DNA from: Treponema sp.
Lineage (GTDB): Bacteria; Spirochaetota; Spirochaetia; Treponematales; Breznakiellaceae
DNA length: 11,376 nucleotides
NCBI GenBank assembly: GCA_031263265.1
Contig: JAISGE010000011.1
Span: forward strand, 1-11,376
Reading direction: 5' to 3'
The notes beneath the pieces were generated by a model, which saw only the letters and a list, made by a program, of their open reading frames with translations, was not told the origin of the DNA and searched no databases. Position numbers and translations under genes: made by a program. Below, piece by piece: positions 6,950 through 11,376 of this stretch (the stretch's first letter is position 1; each line of letters starts with the position of its first letter).

Positions 6950-8236
6950 ATGGACGGTCGTAATTTTATATTGAAAGGGGATATTTGTTACAGTAAAACC
7001 AGGACCTCCCTGGCTACTGCGGAACAGAGCTTCTTGGTTTGTGCAGAAGGGAAATCCGCCGGGGTATTTTCTCAGGTTTCCCAAATACCGCTTCCGTATA
7101 GAGCCTTTCCCTATATCGATCATACCGGAAAGCTCATCATACCAGGTCTGGTAGACCTGCATATCCATGCCCCCCAATTCGCGTTCAGAAGTTTGGGCAT
7201 GGATCTGGAACTCCTCGACTGGCTTGAAACTCGGGCCTTTCCTGAAGAAGCGAAATACCAGGATACCGGCTATGCCCTGAGGGCCTATACCGCTTTGGTG
7301 AAAGATTTACAGCAAGGGCCAAATACCCGGATATGCCTCTTTGGGACGGTTCATGTACCGGCTACGCTGCTCTTGATGGAGTTGCTTGAGAACTCAGGGC
7401 TGGTGTGTATGGCCGGCAAGGTCAACATGGACCGAAACAGTCCGGATACCCTGCGAGAACAGGATGCGGCATGTTCAGTGGCGGCAACCCGGGAATGGCT
7501 TGAACGGTGCGGAACCTACACGCGCTGTAAACCCATCCTGACTCCCCGGTTTATTCCTTCTTGTACTGACGAGCTATTACGCGGCTTATCCGAGATCCAG
7601 CAGCAGTATAACCTGCCCCTCCAATCCCATCTATCGGAAAATCTCAAGGAAATCGCCTGGGTTCAAGCGCTTTGTCCTCAGAGTAGCTGTTATGGGGATG
7701 CCTATACCCGGTTTAATCTCTTTGGAGGCCCTGTACCGACCATCATGGCCCACTGTGTCTATTCAGGGAACGAAGAAATAGCGCTCATGCAGCGCCAAGG
7801 TGTCCACGTTGCTCATTGCCCCCAGTCAAATATGAACCTCTCTTCGGGGATTGCTCCGGTACGGCGTTACCTTGAGGCAGGACTCTCCGTAGGTCTGGGC
7901 AGTGATGTAGCTGGGGGCGCACATACCTCGATGTTCCGGGCCATGACCGATGCGATTGGGGTTTCCAAGCTACGCCGATGTACCGGAACCGGAGCTGAAG
8001 CTCCGCTTACTTTGGAAGAAGTTTTTTATCTAGGTACCCAAGGGGGCGGTTCTTTCTTTGGCCAGGTTGGGTCTTTTGAGGCGGGGTATGAATTCGACGC
8101 CTTGGTTATGGAGGATCCGCATCCGGTTCCTCCCTTTCCCCTAAGCCTGCGGGAACGACTTGAACGGATTGTGGGGTGTTCAGACGAGCGGGATATCCTT
8201 GAGAAATACGTCCAGGGCATACTCCTGCCCCGATAG
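6950..8236 (+). CDS. guaD: Guanine deaminase
   Basis: This cytoplasmic zinc amidohydrolase hydrolyses guanine to xanthine and ammonia. Its 428 residues are the usual length. Metal and substrate motifs appear in order: PGLVDLHIHAPQF with His71 and His73; GKVNMDRNSPD near 156-166; TPRFIPSCTDELL near 198-210 with the Arg that contacts guanine in this family; QSHLSEN with His227 and Glu230; MAHCVYS with His268; and GLGSDVAGG with the catalytic Asp319. SNMNLSSG (293-300) is also characteristic. This set separates it from cytosine deaminase and other amidohydrolases. It starts six bases after the DUF192 stop (AGGG overlaps that stop). The product, xanthine, is the substrate of the XdhABC enzyme just upstream. 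In E. coli, guaD likewise lies in a purine-catabolic gene region. Confidence 0.95.
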   Translation: MDGRNFILKGDICYSKTRTSLATAEQSFLVCAEGKSAGVFSQVSQIPLPYRAFPYIDHTGKLIIPGLVDLHIHAPQFAFRSLGMDLELLDWLETRAFPEEAKYQDTGYALRAYTALVKDLQQGPNTRICLFGTVHVPATLLLMELLENSGLVCMAGKVNMDRNSPDTLREQDAACSVAATREWLERCGTYTRCKPILTPRFIPSCTDELLRGLSEIQQQYNLPLQSHLSENLKEIAWVQALCPQSSCYGDAYTRFNLFGGPVPTIMAHCVYSGNEEIALMQRQGVHVAHCPQSNMNLSSGIAPVRRYLEAGLSVGLGSDVAGGAHTSMFRAMTDAIGVSKLRRCTGTGAEAPLTLEEVFYLGTQGGGSFFGQVGSFEAGYEFDALVMEDPHPVPPFPLSLRERLERIVGCSDERDILEKYVQGILLPR

Positions 8237-8247
8237 GTTTAGGGTGC

Positions 8248-8625
8248 ATGAATCTGCTCTATGTTATTATTGGCGGCGGTATTGGGGCCTTATTACGTTA
8301 TGTTTCAAGCCAATGCATAAGTTCATCCATACCTATTAAATTTCCTTTTGGCACGCTTTTTGTTAATTGTATTGGAGCATTAGCAATAGGTTTTTTAATA
8401 AACCTTTTTGACCTATTTTCCCTAAACATTAAATGGAAATTATTGGTAATAACCGGTTTTCTGGGAGCTTATACCACATTTTCAACCTATTCGTTGGAAA
8501 CCGTTCAGTATTTTATAAACGGCAATATTAAACACGCGCTTATAAATATACTGTTGAATAACGTTTTATGTATAGTATTGGTATTCTTGGGAATATGGTT
8601 GCATAAAATACTATTCATAAAATAA
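8248..8625 (+). CDS. crcB: Fluoride ion channel of the Fluc/CrcB family
   Basis: This 125-residue, four-helix membrane protein forms dual-topology dimers that let fluoride leave the cell. Family motifs are GGGIGALLRY at 9-18, GTLFVNCIGALAIGF with the conserved Asn40, and GFLGAYTTFSTYSLE at 70-84, which supplies the central Na+ site and the phenylalanine box (one position is Tyr). The length is standard, so it should work alone as a homodimer. It begins 11 bases after the guaD stop, with AGGG at 8241-8244 as a weak ribosome binding site. Despite the close spacing it is sharply AT-rich next to guaD, so it probably joined this locus by transfer. I found no fluoride riboswitch in front of it. It may be transcribed by read-through from guaD. 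Confidence 0.94.
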   Translation: MNLLYVIIGGGIGALLRYVSSQCISSSIPIKFPFGTLFVNCIGALAIGFLINLFDLFSLNIKWKLLVITGFLGAYTTFSTYSLETVQYFINGNIKHALINILLNNVLCIVLVFLGIWLHKILFIK

Positions 8626-8638
8626 CCAGGATAAATAA

Positions 8639-9022
8639 ATGTTTGACAAACTAAAAGAAAAATCGAAGCAAATTACCCAAAATTTATCAATCTTATATAT
8701 TGCATATAAACGGAAAGATGTTCCAATACTTGCAAAGCTAATAGTTGTAATGGCAATACTTTATGCCTTATCGCCGTTAGATGTAATACCTGATTTTATC
8801 CCGGTGTTAGGTTATCTTGATGATTTAATCATATTACCGCTATTACTATATTTATCGATAAGAATTATTCCAAAGCATATATTTGAAGCATGTAAAGAAG
8901 AAGCAAAAGAAATAAAAATAGACAGAAAATATAAAAGATGGTATTATGGGATACCGGTAATAATAATTTGGGTAATAATTGGAACAATACTATTAAAAAA
9001 TATATTGGAGAAAATATCGTAA
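8639..9022 (+). CDS. YkvA-like DUF1232 membrane protein
   Basis: This 127-residue protein contains the DUF1232 core YALSPLDVIPDFIPVLGYL at 42-60 followed by DD, the hallmark of the YkvA family, whose function is unknown. A charged N-terminal region (MFDKLKEKSKQ) precedes a hydrophobic segment at 30-45. Further hydrophobic segments cover about 63-77 and 103-120, so two to three membrane passes are likely. It starts 13 bases after the crcB stop, with AGG at 8628-8630 eight bases before the ATG, so it is probably co-transcribed with crcB. It shares the AT-rich composition of its neighbours. No functional link to fluoride is known to me. Confidence 0.85.
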   Translation: MFDKLKEKSKQITQNLSILYIAYKRKDVPILAKLIVVMAILYALSPLDVIPDFIPVLGYLDDLIILPLLLYLSIRIIPKHIFEACKEEAKEIKIDRKYKRWYYGIPVIIIWVIIGTILLKNILEKIS

Positions 9023-9089
9023 GCTATAGAATAACGTACTGTGTATAACAAGCCACTTTATCCAGGCTGAAATTTTTGAAAAATGGGGG

Positions 9090-9111
9090 CGCGCCACCAT
9101 CCGTGGCAGCG
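9090..9111. other. GC-rich hairpin in an AT-rich intergenic stretch
   Basis: CGCGCCAC (9090-9097), loop CATCC, then GTGGC-A-GCG (9103-9111) form an 8-bp stem with one bulged A. No T-run follows on either strand, so it is not a classical terminator. Its GC content contrasts with the surrounding AT-rich DNA, so it may be a copy of a dispersed genomic repeat. Nothing else recognisable was seen in 9023-9089. Confidence 0.45.
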
Positions 9112-9123
9112 TAAAAAACGGAC

Positions 9124-9152
9124 TTGACAATTTTTTAATGGTAATATATAAT
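9124..9152 (+). promoter_or_regulatory. Consensus sigma-70 promoter of the BASS transporter gene
   Basis: TTGACA (9124-9129), a 17-base spacer and TATAAT (9147-9152) give a perfect match to both consensus boxes. The -10 box ends seven bases before the ATG at 9160, so the transcript would begin at or next to the start codon. Expression should be strong and constitutive unless a repressor binds; no clear operator palindrome overlaps it. Confidence 0.8.
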
Positions 9153-9159
9153 CTTTTAT

Positions 9160-10125
9160 ATGAGTTTTTTATCGAAATTGCAACCTTTTTTTATTATTCT
9201 TTCGGCTTTAATTGGAATAGCCCTTGGGAAATTTATTCCTTTTCTAGAGCAATATGCAGGAAATTTTATTGAACTCTTCTTGATGTGTATGCTCTTTTTT
9301 GTTTTTTTGAATGTTCAAATAAAAGAAATTACAAAATCATTTTCAGATTTACGTTTTTCTTTTTCAGCGTTAATAATTAATTTTATTTTTACGCCTTTAT
9401 TTACTTTTGCGTTGTCAAAAATATTTCTTTCAGGGCAGATTGATTTACAAATAGGCTTTATAATGTTAATGGTTACGCCCTGCACAGACTGGTATTTAAT
9501 TTTTACCGGTCTTGCAAATGGCAACGTTTCGTTGGGAGCTTCAATTTTACCGTTAAATTTAATTTTACAAATTATATTGTTGCCCTTGTATTTGTTGCTA
9601 TTCATGGGAACGGAAGTTTCTTTTGAAATTTCCACAATTATTCATAGTATTGTTCTTGTTTTGATTGTACCTCTTGTTGCCGCAAATGCAGTAAAATTCA
9701 TCATAAAAAAAATTAACGGGCAAAATTTTCTTATAAAAATAGTGAAAAAGGCGGATGATATTCAATGTATATTGCTCTGTTTTGCCATAATTTCAATGTT
9801 TGCATCTCAAGGAGTATTATTACTGGATAATACCATCTTGTTTATAAAATTATTGCCTGTCTTATTAATATTTTTTGTAGTTATTTTTTGTGTTTCACTG
9901 TTTACAGGAAAAGCATTAAAAATGCCTTTTAAAAATAGTATATCGCTTGTTTTTACTACATCGGCACGGAATTCACCTATTTCATTGGCAATAGCAACGA
10001 TCACCTTTCCTTTACAGCCAGTTATATCATTAGTATTGGTAATGGGACCATTGATTGAATTACCAATACTTGCAATAAATTCTGTAATCTTAAAAAAGAG
10101 CGGTAAACGTTCTGGCTGTATATGA
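9160..10125 (+). CDS. BASS/ACR3-superfamily transporter (arsenite-efflux-like)
   Basis: This 321-residue membrane protein with about ten hydrophobic segments resembles transporters of the bile acid:Na+ symporter/ACR3 superfamily annotated as arsenic resistance proteins. The most telling stretch is IMLMVTPCTDWYLIFTGLAN (101-120), followed by GNVSLGASILPLNLILQ. Its Cys108 sits in the fourth-helix position where ACR3 exporters keep an essential cysteine. Another family-like stretch is TSARNSPISLAIA near the C-terminal third. The ATG at 9160 has no Shine-Dalgarno sequence but lies directly behind a consensus promoter, so it is read as a leaderless start. No arsR, arsC or other arsenic gene is nearby, so arsenite as substrate is an inference from family only. 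The gene is strongly AT-rich, like crcB and the DUF1232 gene. Confidence 0.75.
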   Translation: MSFLSKLQPFFIILSALIGIALGKFIPFLEQYAGNFIELFLMCMLFFVFLNVQIKEITKSFSDLRFSFSALIINFIFTPLFTFALSKIFLSGQIDLQIGFIMLMVTPCTDWYLIFTGLANGNVSLGASILPLNLILQIILLPLYLLLFMGTEVSFEISTIIHSIVLVLIVPLVAANAVKFIIKKINGQNFLIKIVKKADDIQCILLCFAIISMFASQGVLLLDNTILFIKLLPVLLIFFVVIFCVSLFTGKALKMPFKNSISLVFTTSARNSPISLAIATITFPLQPVISLVLVMGPLIELPILAINSVILKKSGKRSGCI

Positions 10126-10196
10126 TTCTATTTTTCTTCCTTGTCTTTATTTTTCTTAAGTGATATTCTTGTATAAACCATAATTGGGGAGATATT

Positions 10197-10794
10197 TTGC
10201 CCTGGACCGATTACCATGCCAAACTCGCTGCCTGTGAATTAACCCAACGATTCCCCATAGACAGCGAAAACCGGCTTGCCCATGTCCTGGTGGGATGCCC
10301 AGGTAGATCTAAACCCCCACCAGGTAGACGCCGCTCTTTTTACCTTTAATACCCCCTTCAACAAGGGTTCCATACTTGCCGATGAGGTCGGTCTTGGCAA
10401 GACCATAGAAGCGGGTATCATCATTTCCCAGAAATGGTCTGAACGGAAACGCAAAATCCTCATCATCCTGCCCGCCAATCTGCGCAAACAATGGCAGGAA
10501 GAACTGGTGGAAAAGTTCTTTTTACCTTCCCTCATCCTTGAAACCAAAACATGGAAAGAATTGAAGAAGACGGGAAACCCGCGGCCCTTTGTTTCCGATT
10601 CCATAATCCTCTGTCCATACCAGTTTGCCCGGAGCAAGGCCGATGAAATTCGATCTATTCCACGGATATTATAGGACAGTCCCTGAGGTGATAAACTACT
10701 CCTCTTTAACGGTTCTAATACCGACGGGCGTTCAAAAGCCATCTATGCAATGTGGGCATTGAAGCACGAAGGAACCGATAAAATAACCAGCTGA
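10197..10794 (+). pseudogene. SNF2/RapA-type helicase, frameshifted, internally deleted and 3'-truncated
   Basis: A TTG start at 10197, behind GGGGAG (10186-10191), reads MPWTDYHAKLAACELTQRFP and onward to HVLV. One extra G within 10289-10293 then shifts the frame. The next frame continues DAQVDLNPHQVDAALF, then the Walker A region ILADEVGLGKTIEAGIIIS and LIILPANLRKQWQEELV, as in SNF2-family ATPases. It ends at 10672-10674 soon after SKADEIRSIP, where the family would go on to the DEAH box. A third piece (10687-10794, another frame) reads LLLFNGSNTDGRSKAIYAMW then ALKHEGTDKIT, which belongs to the C-terminal helicase domain. Several hundred codons between are missing. That piece ends exactly where the repeat element at 10793 begins. 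Full relatives are roughly 900-1000 residues. RapA-like enzymes act on RNA polymerase, and others sit in defence islands; this copy cannot be functional. Confidence 0.82.
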
Positions 10795-10910
10795 GGCTGT
10801 TCCAAAACTTCAGTTTTTGAACAGCAACCTTAGATTTAATGGAAAAAGCGGGCTTTAGACCGCTTTTTCGGAAGCCTGTTCCGAAACTAACCGAGTTTTG
10901 GAACAGGCTC
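10793..10910. repeat. 118-bp palindromic element made of four alternating 13-mer copies
   Basis: The 13-mer CTGTTCCRAAACT occurs at 10797-10809 and 10876-10888, and inverted at 10812-10824 (one mismatch) and 10894-10906. This gives two hairpins with 2- and 5-base loops. A third hairpin, AAAAAGCGG/CCGCTTTTT (10843-10851 with 10860-10868), lies between them. The element ends GAGGCTGTTCCAAAACT and AGTTTTGGAACAGGCTC are also inverted repeats of each other (one mismatch). No matching target duplication is seen. It may be a miniature mobile element or a palindromic repeat. It cuts the helicase remnant at its left end. Confidence 0.72.
10843..10868. terminator. Bidirectional terminator-like hairpin inside the repeat element
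   Basis: AAAAAGCGG (10843-10851), loop GCTTTAGA, CCGCTTTTT (10860-10868): a 9-bp perfect stem whose A and T flanks give a T-run on either strand. It would stop transcription entering from the helicase remnant or from the opposite side. Confidence 0.45.
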
Positions 10911-10963
10911 TATTGACATTATTTTATAGTTTAGGACAAACTTAGCCAATACTGCTTAAGGCG

Positions 10964-10994
10964 TTCCAAAAAACCGGGTTCCGGGTGTTTGGGG
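10964..10994. other. Imperfect hairpin in the region before the flavoprotein gene
   Basis: TTCCAAAAAACCGG (10964-10977), loop GTT, CCGGGTGTTTGGGG (10981-10994) pair over 14 positions with two mismatches and two G-T pairs. No T-run follows. The 10911-11068 stretch otherwise holds no gene. It has TTGACA at 10913-10918 without a good -10 box, and an AT-rich TATAAATAAT at 11017-11026 that might be a -10 region. Confidence 0.3.
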
Positions 10995-11068
10995 AAAAAC
11001 GGTGTAAATGCAGGAATATAAATAATGCGTCCGCATTACAGGCGGGTGCTGGTACAGGAGTATCTGCT

Positions 11069-11376
11069 ATGGAAACGGTTGTTAAATTTTTGAACGACGC
11101 GAAACCTTTTTATCTCGCCACGATTGACGGCGATCAGCCTCGTGTTCGACCTATGGGTTTTGTGATGAGTTACAAGGGTAGGCTGTACATGGGTACCAGC
11201 AATACCAAGGATATGTACAAGCAGATGCGTCTTAATCCCAAAATTGAGATCAGCGCTACTGGCACTGACGGCAAGTGGATGAGGGCTGCCGGCAAAGTCG
11301 TCTTCGATGATTCCGCCGAAACCCAGGCAAAGGCGCTGGATGCCGCCCCTCAGCTTAAACCTATGTACTCTGTCGG
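11069..11376 (+). CDS. Pyridoxamine 5'-phosphate oxidase family flavoprotein (5' part, runs off window)
   Basis: The first 102 codons are visible. The sequence METVVKFLNDAKPFYLATID then GDQPRVRPMGFVM, followed by GRLYMGTSNTKDMYKQMRLN and PKIEISA, is typical of small FMN-binding split-barrel proteins of the pyridoxamine 5'-phosphate oxidase-like superfamily. The RVRP motif and the 'TSNTKDMYKQM' helix lie where FMN phosphate and dimer contacts are made in relatives. The group is about 130 residues long, so most of the gene is present. Its members are general flavin reductases or oxidases of mostly unknown substrate, so true PdxH activity is unlikely. The start is supported by CAGGAG (11055-11060) 8 bases before the ATG. 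Its base composition matches the xdh-guaD backbone. Confidence 0.87.
   Translation, partial: METVVKFLNDAKPFYLATIDGDQPRVRPMGFVMSYKGRLYMGTSNTKDMYKQMRLNPKIEISATGTDGKWMRAAGKVVFDDSAETQAKALDAAPQLKPMYSV

Noticed and set aside
8200..8247. Fluoride (crcB-motif) riboswitch in front of crcB
   Set aside because: The space is the end of guaD plus 11 bases; neither the conserved GGNGATGG-type core nor a pseudoknot was found there or before the DUF1232 and BASS genes.
10126..10196. Terminator after the BASS gene
   Set aside because: The stretch is T-rich but has no convincing stem before the T-runs; only a weak pairing inside the last codons was seen.
10239..10742. Open frame of 167 codons on the minus strand across the helicase remnant
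   Set aside because: It runs opposite clear SNF2 motifs, and its low-information product is that of an antisense shadow.
1..11376. CRISPR array, tRNA or rRNA gene
   Set aside because: No regularly spaced direct repeats, no cloverleaf with a TTCRA arm and acceptor stem, and no rRNA signature were seen on either strand.

Overview
The window looks like a piece of a bacterial chromosome from a spirochaete of the Treponema type. This is an inference from overall protein character and from the mix of a roughly 50-55% GC backbone with AT-rich accessory genes; no rRNA or marker gene fixes the taxon. The backbone segments (about 2100-8240 and about 10190-11376) differ visibly in base composition from the AT-rich segments (1-1930 and 8248-10130). 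The latter read like acquired accessory DNA.

Layout. At 1-510 there is a decayed MazEF/PemIK-type toxin-antitoxin remnant: a MazF reading frame that has lost its middle. It is followed by an 85-bp inverted-repeat element flanked by a 3-bp duplication, in a setting weakly reminiscent of an integron attC site. At 511-1881 a MATE-family efflux pump lies on the minus strand, behind a leader with mutually exclusive hairpins and a terminator-like stem just before the ribosome binding site. At 2104-5786 a tight xdhA-xdhB-xdhC operon encodes a three-subunit molybdenum/FAD/2Fe-2S xanthine dehydrogenase in the same order as in E. coli. At 5869-8236 a second tight cluster carries an exported protein of unknown function, a DUF192 protein and guanine deaminase (guaD). 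GuaD converts guanine to xanthine, the substrate of the neighbouring dehydrogenase, so the two clusters together form a guanine-to-urate catabolic module.

From 8248 composition drops sharply and three AT-rich genes follow: a Fluc/CrcB fluoride channel, a YkvA-like DUF1232 membrane protein, and a BASS/ACR3-superfamily transporter driven by a near-perfect sigma-70 promoter placed so close that the mRNA should be leaderless. From 10197 there is a wrecked SNF2/RapA-type helicase gene with a 1-base frameshift, a large internal deletion and a 3' end cut at a repeat element. That 118-bp element is built from four alternating copies of one 13-mer. The window ends inside a pyridoxamine-phosphate-oxidase-like flavoprotein gene.

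I do not see a clearly new multi-gene system. The most interesting signals are the MATE leader RNA, two candidate leaderless promoters (xdhA and the BASS gene), the nested palindromic element at 10793-10910, and the decayed toxin and helicase genes next to inverted-repeat elements.
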